64,000 nt of DNA from Chalara sp. BL73 (Eukaryota; Ascomycota; Leotiomycetes; Helotiales), in the NCBI GenBank assembly GCA_918026815.1, contig CAKJVC010000010.1, forward strand, positions 746,501 through 810,500, in the 5' to 3' direction. A program made the position numbers and the translations under genes. Below are positions 1 to 11,010 of this stretch, piece after piece. Under the pieces are notes generated by a model. It saw only the letters and a list, made by a program, of their open reading frames with translations. It had not been told where the DNA came from and did not search any database. The number at the start of each line of letters is the position of its first letter. Positions within the stretch are counted from its first letter, which is position 1.

Positions 1-494
1 CTAACTTTGTTAAAGTCCGGCTTCTGCACAGCATAGAGACTACAAGAAATGATGGGTTCCAGAGTGTGCATGTCTCGTTGATGTAGTTTGCAACTCAATA
101 GATTTACGAAAAGGACGTCACCAAGAATTAGTAACATGTATAGCTGATCAGTGAATGGCCGCAGGTCATATTGGTTATTCTTGTAGACGATATTTTAGGC
201 TTGGTAATGAGGCACAAATACAAAGGCGATACGCTATAAAAACAGGGAGAATTGATGCCTTTTAATTTTAGGACAAAATTTAAAAGTATTGCGGTGCTTT
301 GCGGTACAAAGGTTCTGTATAGCTTGCGTTACGCCTGAGATGGTCTACTTGTTATTTACCTTCAGTCTGGCTCTTGGCAGGGGCTTACGCGAGCCTGAAA
401 CGCGTACTACTGCTTGTGGTAGGATTGCAGCATCGGTCTACTTCAAATTACAATTGAACAAGCGGTGATAGTATAGTAGACTCTATATAGCTCT
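1..494. other. Left-edge intergenic sequence
   Basis: I see no supported gene here. It lies downstream of the minus-strand gene that ends at 495, so it probably contains that gene's 3' UTR and terminator. No repeat or RNA gene was recognised. Confidence 0.5.
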
Positions 495-2606
495 CTATGT
501 ACCTCCTTCCTTCTCCGCATTATTCAAGACAGCAGCTCTTAATAACGGGGTCTCCCTCTTTCCCTTCTTCGCCGCTGGTCCAAACTCTTCAGTAATCTTC
601 GCCTCCCTCAATGTCCTCTTCTTCTCCTGCTCCTGTGCCTTCTCCATTGCCTTCTTTGCCTCCCTGAAGTCCTTAATCCTCCGTTTTCCAAGACTGCCAT
701 GCCTACGATTGTCGACCGCGTGGCGGAGGAGAGGCAGTTGGATCACAGCAGAGAATGTATCGAATATTTTTTGAATGGGCTGGCTATGGCGCTCGGCAAC
801 AGTGGCAAAAGGGAAGTTTTGTTGGCATGTCTCGGCTATGTCTACGATTCTGTGGAAGGAGATTAAGATCTGAAAGTAGAGTGAAATAATATACTTACAA
901 GTTGGGAGAGAATTTATGATTTGATCGCCTCCCTGAATGATGAGTTATCTCGGCTGAGTTTGTGGAATTTTGTGTTGAGTGTACGCAAGGTTGAGGGAGC
1001 TGAGAGGCAAGAGGGACATGCCTTTGAACCTGTGAGTCTATGGGAGACGGGAGGCATGCATTAGTGTATGCCGAATGCGAGACTGGCGGAAAGCTATTTG
1101 AACCTGCACCAGCAGGCGAGTGCTTTTGGCTAGCATTGGAAACGCAATTGAGAGGATATTGCTGCCCTTGGCTATGTAATTTTGAATCCGGAGGATGTTC
1201 GGGTGGTGCCCAAGCAGGAATTTTGTACAATGATGGTTTTCGGATAAGATCAAAACGACTCGGCCGGGAAGATGAGATCGGTGTATTGGCCGGTGGTGTG
1301 CTTATTGTCCAATTCATCTGCTGTGGTGTAAGCGGCTGATGGCGCCTACTCATATTTGCCAATGAAAAGCTGGTTGCTTGAGAAGGCAGTGGTTTTGCTG
1401 AAATAGTCTGAATCGCTCCGTCAGTACGTAGCGGATATGGTGACAGGTAATGGCTGGGACTAAGAGGTCCTGAGAGTGGAACAGTTTTTGTTCGAGGTGA
1501 AACATCCTGGTCTGGAACCATGGCTACCGGCACATATGTACCTAATTTCTGTGCTTCGGTGTTCTCCTTGGAGATCCCTGTTGATATACTTGGTGTGTCC
1601 ATTGAGGGAAATGGCTCATGATCGATAGTGTCTTTCATTTCGATATCTGAAGATAGTAATGTGGCTTTTTGTATCGATTCTGAGGTCGGATGAGGTATGC
1701 CAGATACAACATTTTCATCAGAGGTAGGAATTATACTCCCTTCTTGCCTATTTGTGATACCCGTTTCCCACAAATTAGCGCATCCCAGATTGAGGTCACT
1801 GAAGCCCCCAGCATCCTCAAGCATTTTCAAATATCCACCCATACGAATAATGGAGTCTTGGCGATCTACATGTCTAGCAGACAATTCTGCGTCGCCAGAG
1901 AATTCTCCGTTTCTTCCATTCGTTGAAAGACTGCTCTGGCAGGGTAAAGTATTCCAATAGCTTAGAGATCGGGTTTGGTTGTGGTCCTGTAGCGCATCAT
2001 TACTCGACCATTGAATGGGTTCCGAGGAGGTTGTAACAGGCACGGAAATTGATTGAGTATTGTTAAGGCTGGATGTTCTTGCAGATTGAAATTGACGACT
2101 CGGAGTGATGGAAGAGAGAGGCGGGATTATGGGAAGCGAGCTGGGCTTTGGCGCTGTGGATACATCTGAGCCAATATGGCAAAACTCTAACTTCTGTACC
2201 ATTCCAGCACTCCCTCGACGAAGCTGGTCTGGAGTCGTTGGTACTGAACTTTGCTTGCAGTCTATTGAATGTTCTCTAGTTTGTTGCTTGGATTCATGGA
2301 GGTAGGGCAGATTTCTATTGGCTTTAGCTCCAAATTCTTATTCTATGGTATAGGCAGATACCTTCTTCGCTTCTTCTTTCGTCGTCTTGGTGCAGAGAAG
2401 ATAAATTGCACCTCATCATCGTCAACAACCTGAGCTGATGACTGCTGTTGCGTTACTCCCGAGCTGACATCACCTACCCTCTCAGAATGATGATCACTCT
2501 TCTGATATCCAGCTTCATGACAGATATGACCGCTCGGAGGCAGACCTGTTTCGGGAGAACCGTTTGGAAGTAGATGTTGTAAACTAGGCGTTTCCAAGAT
2601 TTCCAT
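495..2606 (-). CDS. Unrecognised basic, serine/proline-rich protein (671 aa)
   Basis: I do not recognise a family. The model is three exons on the minus strand: 2606-2362, 2314-899 and 849-495. The introns are 2361-2315 (47 nt) and 898-850 (49 nt); both have GT..AG ends and restore one frame. The start at 2606 (MEILETPS) was chosen because its context is GCC ATG G; the frame is open further upstream but without a better start. Residues about 70-82 hold a strongly basic run (PRRRKKKRRR) that looks like a nuclear localisation signal. The middle is low-complexity Ser/Pro/Thr/Gln and probably disordered. The C-terminal exon is predicted helical and charged (AKKAMEKAQEQEKKR), with the most conserved-looking part just before it (ETCQQNFPFATVAERH). 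A nuclear protein is a reasonable guess, nothing more. Confidence 0.6.
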
Positions 2607-3796
2607 GGCAAAAACCAGACCATACAGGCAAGATGAGAAACATGCTAACATATGGGAGAAGGCAGAAAATATAATACTCCCGTGTCAGGAGCCTTGTAAT
2701 AAAGAAACAAGGGTTTTGGTCTATGCCCTGTTTTCAACGACATACATCCTTTACGACAAAATGAATCTGATGCATACAGCCTGGGTATGTGTCTACTCTT
2801 TGGACATAAGACTTAATACTTAAAAAACGTACAGTCGAATGGCCTGACTCAAAGATATATTAATTAAAGGTTAAATGCTCAAAGACAATGAAGACCGTCG
2901 ACTCTGCGACGAACCTACATATAAAATCGAGACGCTAAAAAAATAAGCATGTATGTGTGGGCTATCATCTAATTGTGGAAGATGCATCCTTCATACCTGA
3001 GGATCTGCTACATCAGAAAGAAGTAAAAATAATTCCACAAAGAATGCAATGAGATATATTTGCTGTCTTAATTCTCACTACAAATTCGCATGATTCCGAA
3101 TACAACAACAAAACGACCAGAAGTTTGCTTGCTGTTATCCGGGAATATCAAGTCGTGTGACCCCGACGTACAGAACTTGCCATCCTGTATTAGATCTCCT
3201 CATGCTTTATATTAAACTGAAGGATAAAAGAATGATATCGGTGGCCTGGACGCCTCGCAGACCAGGCTCGAATTTGCACATTCATCTCTGCTCGGCGCTC
3301 ATTCTGGTTTTTTGATGGTTGATCGGTCAACTAGCCATGTATTTAGCTTGTCATCCAGAGTCTCACCCAAGACTGTATGTAGATTGACACCAGGGTAATT
3401 CTCCAAAGCTTGCAGTCTAGCAGTTTAAAGATTGTGTAATTGTAGAAGGGCAATGTGACGGAAAGGACGGCGTTCGAACATACAGGCTCGAAAGGTGATA
3501 CTCTGTTTAAGCCCTTAATTAAATCCGAATGGCCCCTATCCTCAACTTCACTTAGCGCTGCCCCGCTATTTTTCGGCTTTAGCTACTTTTACTTTATCAC
3601 CGCCGTTAGGCTTATCGCGATAACAAGGCGGCCGCCTAAACACTCCCAATGGAGTGTGAGCTTCTTGTCCAAGCAGAAGAGTAAACACTACGAAAATAGT
3701 TCTACAGGTGCGCAAGACAAGCAAGACGAGCACCAACCTGTGGGCGCGCAAGACTAGCTGCATCTTCCCATTAGGAGCGCAGTGTTACAGCCCAAA
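2607..3796. other. Divergent intergenic region, 1.2 kb
   Basis: This lies between the divergent starts of the unrecognised gene (2606, minus) and CSN6 (3797, plus), so it should contain both promoters. Only short unsupported open frames are present. It is AT-rich from about 2820 to 3240. I see no repeat or RNA gene. Confidence 0.5.
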
Positions 3797-5082
3797 ATGG
3801 CACCAAAGGCTACTGGCAACCCGCTTCTTTCCACCCAAAAATCCTCCGACTCTGGTTTACAAATTGCTCTCCATCCTCTCGCTCTTCTCACTATCTCCGA
3901 CTATGTTACCCGCCATACTCTCCGAAATCAGAAAGGTCCTATTGTTGGTGCATTGTTAGGTCAGCAAAATGGCAGACAGATCACCATTGAGCATACCTTC
4001 GACGTCCATATGATCCAGGTTGACGACGAGCAAAAGATTCACAAGGCATGGTTTGATGATCGCTTGCAGCACAGTAAGTAATCTACAAATCTCCTGAATC
4101 TGCTGTCGCTGACAGACAATCTACAGTGAAGGATGTCCACAAAGCTCCAGCCCTTGACTTTGTTGGATGGTGGACTCTGCTGCCTACCGCTGGACCACAA
4201 CAGGTACACCTGCCTCTCCACCGCGAGTTTCTAGAATCCTATAACGAGTCTGCGATACTCCTGGGATTTCACCCTACCGATGTCCAGAGTGGAACGGTGG
4301 GAGGAAAGCTACCGATCACTATATATGAGAGTAATTACGAAGCTGAAGGCACCACAACAGCAAATGGAGGCGGCGAGGACAAGGAAATGAAGGATATTGA
4401 GATACCATTAGCACTTAGGTTCAAGGAGTTGCAGTATACTGTTGAAACTGGTGAGGCAGAGATGATAAGTGTTGACTACATTGCTCGTGGAGGAGGAAAT
4501 GCGACAGCTGTTGAATCAGGCGCCAAGGAGAAGGTCAAGGAAGATGCCTCAGTGATGGGCAAAGGCAAGGGGAAGGCCACCAAAAAGCCAGGAGAGCCAG
4601 AGAGAGTTACATCAAGGTCAAGCTTGACAGCCGCGGAGGAGGAGAAGATCGCATCTCTGACTGCTAGGGCCAACGCCATCAGAATGCTGAAGTCTCGAAT
4701 TGATCTCATCGCAAAGTACCTCCAAAGCCTCCCACCCTCCTTCATCGATCCTAATATTCCTGAGGAGGCCGAGGAAGAGAAGAAGAGATACATGCCGGTC
4801 GACTACTGTGTTCTACGCTCTATCTACGCCTTGCTCAATCGCCTTTCTCTCATCGAGCCTACAGGCGCCTTCCAAGCCGAACTGCTCTCCGAGACCAATG
4901 ATGTCAGTCTGGTCAACCTCCTTAGCAACCTAACTTCCAGTGTCAAGGGAATACGAGAGACAGGCCGCAAATACCAGATCGTCAACGAGGGCAAGACCAA
5001 GGGTAGAGGTAGAAATGAAGATTCTCAGCGATGGTTTGAATCAGGTGGTACTATTACGAGTGTTGGCGATTTGATCAACTAG
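3797..5082 (+). CDS. csn6: COP9 signalosome subunit 6 (CSN6)
   Basis: This is a subunit of the COP9 signalosome, which removes Nedd8 from cullin-RING ubiquitin ligases. CSN6 is the catalytically inactive MPN partner of CSN5. Two exons, 3797-4073 and 4127-5082, are joined across a 53 nt intron and encode 410 aa. The start MAPKATGN at 3797 is preferred over the in-frame upstream ATG at 3782, because MPN proteins of this type begin close to the domain. The MPN core is clear at residues about 18-100 ([19 protein letters not shown], then [19 protein letters not shown]). The JAMM zinc motif (HxH...SxxD) is absent, as expected for CSN6. A low-complexity Lys/Glu/Gly insertion (residues about 165-245, [10 protein letters not shown]) separates the MPN domain from the C-terminal helical domain used for CSN assembly. 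It is transcribed towards the polyol dehydrogenase gene at 5559. Confidence 0.9.
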
Positions 5083-5558
5083 AGGACATGGGGGTTTATA
5101 AAAGGCATTGCGAAGGCGCTTGAGGACAAAACATTTGCATTTCAATCGTATGGCGTCACAGAACGAGGGATCTCTTTGAAAGGCTAATCGGCCTTTTCAG
5201 GAAGGGGATATAAGTACGCTTCATTTGGGCCAGGAACATAAAATGAAGTAAATAGAGCGCGCAAGTTGTCTCTGCGAAGTATAGCTGTGTGATCTCCGCG
5301 ATGCTTAAGTGAGAGATATACAGTTTCACGATGTATAACCTCAAACAGGGTGTTCCAATACTGATATATAAACCTCTATAGTGTGCTCCGTTCCCAACTA
5401 AACGAAATGTCTAACTATCATAAAAGGCATATCTCTATCTAACGCAACCCGACCCCGTCCCAAAAAACTTAAAAAAACAGCAGGAATTAAGCTTTAAAGC
5501 CCAAACCACAAAGATAACGAGCGGTGGACCAATAAAAGAAATCTACCGTCCGTGGCTT
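5083..5558. other. Convergent 3' intergenic region
   Basis: The 476 bases lie between the convergent ends of CSN6 and the polyol dehydrogenase gene and should contain both polyadenylation regions. A/T-rich tracts such as aaaaaacttaaaaaaac near 5463-5480 are present. No gene is seen. Confidence 0.5.
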
Positions 5559-7038
5559 CTATGCCTCGATCACAACCTTCAAGACCAACCTCCCTTCATC
5601 ATCTACCGTCCGTCCGGCAAGCTCAAACGCTTCCCTTGCCCCTCCGAGCCCCTTGAACCGATGAGTTACCATCTTGTCCAAGCTCGGCAACCCCATGGCG
5701 CCTTTCGCACCGAGCAGTCTAATGCCTGTGGGATACGTATTCGCATACCTGAAGATCCCCAAAATGTCCACTTCCCTCAAATGCGCGGCACTCAATTGCA
5801 AAGTCTGGATTGGCGTTCCCATGCCTACCATGATGACTTTGCCGCCCGGGCGAGTCGTGTAGAGAGAGGTCTGCATACATGCTTCCTTACCTGTGCACTC
5901 GAAGGTGACATCAACGCCGTCGTCCTCGTCCTCTTCTAAGGGAGACATGTCATGCCTTGCAACAGCGAGGACATCTGCTGCTACCGCCTTCGCACCGTCT
6001 AATCTCTCCCCAATGCCACCGCCTCCATAGTTAGATACCGGTGTCATCGCACCATCCGAACTAGGTGTCGTGATCCCGCTGCTAAAGATGGAAGATGAGG
6101 AGGCACTAGAGTGTAGAGGCTTAGGCACGACATATCCATGAGTGGCGAACCCGTTCTTGACTGCGTATTCAACACGCCCTTCGTCGACGTCCATAATCGT
6201 GACGAACGTGCAGCCGGATTGCCGTGCCATGGCTGCAACAAGAAGGCCGACGGTGCCGGCACCGATGACGAGCGCCGTTGATCCCGGTGCCGGAGAGGCA
6301 CGGTTGAGGGAATGAATTGCGACGGAGAGGGGCTCAAGGAGGGCGGCAGCATCAAATGAGATGTGGTTTGGGAGTCTAGATTCCTTGCATTAGCTAAGAC
6401 ACGTAGAATGATGCTTGTCGTGGGGTGAGAAGAGCGACTCAATCGTGGGGGAGAAGGCTAAGATCGTGGGGAAAGCTAAAGACGGAACGGCACGTACTTG
6501 TGACACCAGACCGCGGGATGGTTGATTCGCTCCTGCAGTGTTCCTTGAAAATGCGGCACGCTCTTTGCGCTGCTTCGAAATCTCATCTTCTTACAAAGGT
6601 TATACCGACCCTTTCTGCAGATTGCGCATTGTCCGCATGGAATGCCAACTTCAAGTGCCACTCTATCGCCGATGCTGAAGCCACTGACTTGTGGCCCGAT
6701 TGCAACTACCACTCCAGAAGACTCATGGCCTAAGGATAATGGGGCGCAGGCGCATAGATCACCGTTGGCAAACTTCTTGTAGTAGCTCACATCTGAGCCG
6801 CAGATGCCTGTAGACTTAATCTGGATCTGAAGCTCTCCCGATGATGGCTCTTCGATATGTCTCGTTTCCTAGTTCGTTGGTCAGTCTTCTCAGGTTTTAG
6901 AGTTGTCCCATATGTGAATTCGCTCACCAGTCGCAAATCTGTTGGCCCATGTAGAACGGAAGCTTTGATTGTTGACTTGGAGACGCCATGAGATGGGACC
7001 AAGAGTGGGAGAGCTTCTGGAGCTGCAGACGGCGCCAT
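5559..7038 (-). CDS. Zinc-dependent polyol (sorbitol/xylitol-type) dehydrogenase
   Basis: This is a medium-chain dehydrogenase/reductase of the polyol dehydrogenase group, which oxidises sugar alcohols to ketoses with NAD+. Three exons, 7038-6928, 6868-6498 and 6375-5559, encode 432 aa; the introns are 59 and 122 nt. Catalytic-zinc ligands are visible at C60 (GICGSD) and H85-E86 (LGHESSG). The structural-zinc cysteines are C115, C118, C121 and C129 (IPCGQCAICRKGRYNLC). The Rossmann motif is VIGAGTVGLL. The protein is longer than the usual roughly 350-380 aa because a Ser/Thr/Gly-rich stretch of about 45 residues (SSASSSSIFSSG...GGGGIGERL) interrupts the cofactor domain after the DVDEGR strand. 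The exact substrate (sorbitol, xylitol, L-arabinitol) cannot be read from sequence. A TATA-like element lies about 120 nt upstream. Confidence 0.85.
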
Positions 7039-8719
7039 TGTGAGACTTGACAGAAGATGTATAGATACTTTTAGTCAACAAGTAGATAGAATTCCCAAAA
7101 AAGAAGCTGGAGGCTCAGAATGGGGGGCATCTCGCTCGAGCAAGTTCGTGGGGGTCTTATAGAGGGCGACATGTTCTCACCGATCATCGAAATAATTGAC
7201 TGATGAAACTTAGGAATGGCGTGTGCGCCAGTGAAAGAGCTCATAGTTATCTGTCTATCTTTCGCACACTGGGGAAGAAAAAAAAAAAAGTCGTGGCCGA
7301 TGAGAAAAGTTGCCAGGGACGGGGTCCCCAGTAAGTTTTGCTACTGATACTGGAGTTTGAGAGGGTGAAGCTGTGCAGTGTGCTGCATACTCCGGGATGC
7401 CCCTGGAGATAGACATGTGGTGGTCAAGGATATTTCGGGTAAAGGCGAAGGAGTGTGTGCGCACAAGCGACCACCCGAGGATATAAGTGGTGGGCTCCCA
7501 GGTGCGAGTCGTCTTGCGAATCCAGTGCCGGGTCGTTCCAGTGAGCGTTGAAAGCTGGATAATATATTTTGCGAAGGCCCGGGCATCGCGAATCTCCTTT
7601 CTGGGACTTAGCCGTCTCCGTTGTTATCGCAACTTGGTTCCCTTCTGGCCTGGATATTCTCGGGGGAAATCCTGCGGTACACCTATCCTCCGTCATTAAA
7701 CTCAATGTGTAGATGTTCGTCCGCTCTGGCGGTGCTTCTCACGTAGGCGGAGGCTTGTGAGGTGTCATGATTGGTGCGACGAGCAGGCGATAAAGACGAC
7801 ATGACAGTAGTACAGCAACATGTAGCATCCATCCGTGCGGCGGCCCTTCTGTCGACATGATGCGAGGACAGGTACCACAACTTTGCGCAGTAGTGGTACG
7901 AGGATAAACGACGATGATTTTCGTGCCGCCCACAGTACCACTTTTCGGCGGAATCGGAGGATGAGGTGGCATACATGAGCCTAGCCTAGGCGTGTATCAT
8001 GATTCACGAGCAGCAAGAAAGCTCAGCAAGCAGCGAGAAAGATAGAACTCAACTCACCCAATACGAGCACTACCGAAGTACCGAACTACTGGTAGCCAGC
8101 TTAATTAAACTTCAATGTGTCATTACAGTGCGGAGTATACTTCCCCGCGACTCAGATAAAGGGGCGTAGGAGGTGTGCAAGGGGCAATAATCAGGAAGAT
8201 CGTGAGAGGCAATTCTGTCAGATTGCAAAGAGATCCGGCTCGGCTGTGATGCCTCCCAGTGACGGCCTTCGGAGTCGCATCCGTGTGGAGCATACGGAGC
8301 ACAGCTCCTCATCTCACGGCTATTCCTGTAGACCCTAACCACTATGCTGGATAACGCCATGAGGAGTCCTGCCCGAGTCAATGCAAATAATATTTCAAAT
8401 AAGGTTCCATGACATGGCGGTGAGCGTTATGCGCAGGAAACTACAGAAAAGGTGGCTTTTCCAGCATCTGCATTCAAGCCATCGGTAGATGCGTCGTAGT
8501 GATCCCACAAGCTAGTCTATATCGTGCTCAGAGCTATTAACATACCTGCCTTCAATGTTCCTTAGGGCTTTGAAATTAGCTGCATATGCTGTGTTCAGGG
8601 TATACAGGTAGTGATATGATTAGATAGTACACATATGGGTATTAGAATACCGTCTGAGCCCCATAGAAGACATATGCCGACGTCTGAAGTAAGGTAGGTC
8701 AAGTAGATTTATTCCCGAT
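7039..8719. other. Long upstream region of the polyol dehydrogenase gene
   Basis: This is 1.7 kb between the polyol dehydrogenase start and the Vps17 stop, both on the minus strand. Several overlapping open frames exist on both strands at 7255-7976. None looks like a known family and they contradict each other, so I call no gene. It probably contains the dehydrogenase promoter and the Vps17 3' UTR. Confidence 0.5.
7156..7162 (-). promoter_or_regulatory. TATA-like box of the polyol dehydrogenase gene
   Basis: On the minus strand the sequence reads CTATAAG about 120 nt before the ATG at 7038. Next to it, at about 7148-7154, is a G-rich motif on the plus strand (gtggggg). This resembles the SYGGRG consensus of the carbon-catabolite repressor CreA/Cre1, which would suit a sugar-alcohol dehydrogenase. 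Sequence match only. Confidence 0.4.
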
Positions 8720-10628
8720 TTAGAATGTGGACGTTGCGAGACGGGAGGCCGCATTGCGTGCGTCGATTCTATCCTCATCATCTTCCTCCTTCACACCCGT
8801 AAGTCCCCCGGCACTCGCGCCGCTCAAAGCTCTTCCTCTACCGGAGCCTTGCTCATCCTCGCCATTTGCAGCCTCTGGGACATTAGACATAAAACTACCT
8901 GGTATAATCCTGTTCAGGCCCTCAGGTCGCCGGGGAACACCACTCCAAGAGTCCCCCTTAGGCCCTTGGGAGGCTGCTAGACTAGCTCGTCTCACAGCAG
9001 GGTGTCCCTCTCGACCAAGCCTACTTAGGCCACCGGAAGAATCAATTGATCGAATGTCGGGCCTAATACTTTCTAGTGTGGCCAGAGTACGGCGCTCGGC
9101 CTCTATTTCTCGGATTGCGTATTCACGAATGCTAAGTCGTAGATCGGCAGCAGTGCGTGCAAACCACCGCCGCTGCTCTTGAAGAAGGTTGGCAGTAACT
9201 CTCTGGGTCTTGCCTAGGAGGTAAAGCTCATTGCTTCTGGCTTCATCCAAAGCAGCTATAGCTTCGTCAACCTTTTCCCGTCGCACTGAGGTGCTCGCTT
9301 TGAGCCTGTCGGCGGCACTCAGCTTGCTCCGTGTCAATTGTTGAGCTTGCAAGAGCTCGCGCAGAAGAATGTGACGATTCGTCAGTGTTTCCTTGACAAT
9401 GAATGCATCTTGTGAATGATATTGTAGAGGGTCTCCAATAGTTGTGGCCTCGGCGGTACCTTGGGCTGCGTGATAATCGCCTGATGTTTGTATCGTCTTT
9501 CCTAGCTTCCTATATGCATTCGCTAATCCTTGATGCGGCTCTTGGACGTTCATGGAACCCAATTTGACGCCGAAGTCGGACTCTGCAAGTCCAAGACCTG
9601 GAGGTATTAGCAGAGCACACCACTACCCTTGCACAGGATAAAAACATACCCTTCCGAGCTTTAACGAGCTTGTCTACTTTGTGCCCAGCATCCATCGTGC
9701 CAAGGTAGAACAGCTTCACAACAGGCCGGGCATCTTGCAACTCAGGTGTATCATCCGGAGGTGGAGCAAATTGTTTGATTACCCTTCTACGAACACCGGT
9801 AGCAGGTTGCTTTCTCTTAAGCATTGGGCTATATCCAAAATCGCTCTCAACAAAGAGTACCATTTCGTCATCCTTCATCAGAACCTCGTTTGCGCACACA
9901 TAATTGAGCCATCTCTGAAGAGACGCCTTCACCCGAGCTTCATCTTCGTCTGTGCCAGCTCCAGCCGATGTCAAAGCTGGGGGTACGGCAGGCACAAGTG
10001 CTTCTGGATTTGAGGATACGAGATGCTCAGCGAGCTTGATGAACTCTGAATGAGTACGCCTCACGTCGCGGAATTGGGTTGTTCGGAATTTGGGGAGATT
10101 GGTCTAGCCAGTTAGCAAGTTTATGGTAGAAAAGATTAGAGAACACATTACATGAATGTCGAATCTCAGAATTGGGTCTTTTCGGCCAGTCCTTTCAAGC
10201 CCAGTAATTTTGGCTTGTAGTTTATACTGTGGTTGGGGTGGAGCTAGCTGTGAGTGCCGTGGGGCTCCATGATATCTTTGAGGCTCTTGTCTTTGCTGCT
10301 GAGTTTGCTTCTGTGGTTGCTGTTCGCGGCCGAGATATTTCTGTTCGGGTTCGGTTGTAACAGAGTCTGCTGTATCGGGCCTGAGTCCCTCGTTCTCTCC
10401 TACCGACGCAGTGCCTGCGCTGCTCTCAGGTCTATTGTAGCTATTCCCTCCCAACGTGTCATCTTGCGAATATTGAGAACCGGGTTGATTGTAGGGAGTG
10501 GGCGATGACGGAATGTCTGAAGGATATGAGCTCGTTCTCGCATGCTGTGGCGATGGCACTGGCGAGTTGCCCCAAGGCGATGCGCCTGCTGGATTATCAG
10601 CATCGTGTATGGACGAAGTGTAATCCAT
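8720..10628 (-). CDS. vps17: Retromer subunit Vps17 (PX-BAR sorting nexin)
   Basis: This is a sorting nexin of the retromer, which with Vps5 forms the membrane-bending dimer that returns cargo receptors from endosomes to the Golgi. Three exons, 10628-10152, 10103-9650 and 9597-8720, encode 602 aa; the introns are 48 and 52 nt. The N-terminal about 130 residues are disordered and rich in Ser/Pro/Gln (QQPQKQTQQQRQ). The PX domain follows (from KLQAKITGLERTGRKDPILR through RRTHSEFIKLAEHLV to the SLQRWLNYVCAN region). The BAR-domain helices come after that (LTRSKLSAADRLKAS...EKVDEAIAALDEA...LLQEQRRWFARTAADLRLS). The C-terminal about 110 residues are disordered. It is divergently transcribed from the EF-G2 gene across 382 bp. 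The Vps17 assignment rests on this domain order and the start MDYTSSIHD; another fungal PX-BAR nexin is the main alternative. Confidence 0.82.
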
Positions 10629-11010
10629 GATAGTAGTTCTGCTATCTCTATTTGGACCAAGTCTTGTTTGGCAGGGCCAACTTCCAGGTGGGATAAATTC
10701 GGAACAGGGTCGATATGATGCCCGCGTAGATTATATATCTGCACACAATTGCGATGATAGCTCAGACAATGAGCGCAAGAGGTGGTGTGCAAACAATGGT
10801 GCACTATGTCCTACTGTGATGGTCGATGTCGATAGTGCTGTAAGGCAGCTGTTTGTGCTGACCAATTAGCGTTGGGCTGAAGCTCAATGGCGTCAAACTT
10901 TTCGCCAAGCATCTGCCCTGAGGCTTCACTAAATTATTGTTTGAATCTCATTAATGTTCTGAGCATTTGCACTCGATATAAATTCATGTGACCGACACAA
11001 AGGTTGTGGG
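10629..11010. promoter_or_regulatory. Bidirectional promoter between vps17 and mef2
   Basis: The 382 bp separates the divergent ATGs of Vps17 and mitochondrial EF-G2 and must hold both promoters. A TATAAATTC element lies at about 10977-10985, only about 30 nt before the EF-G2 ATG. No other gene is seen. Confidence 0.5.
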
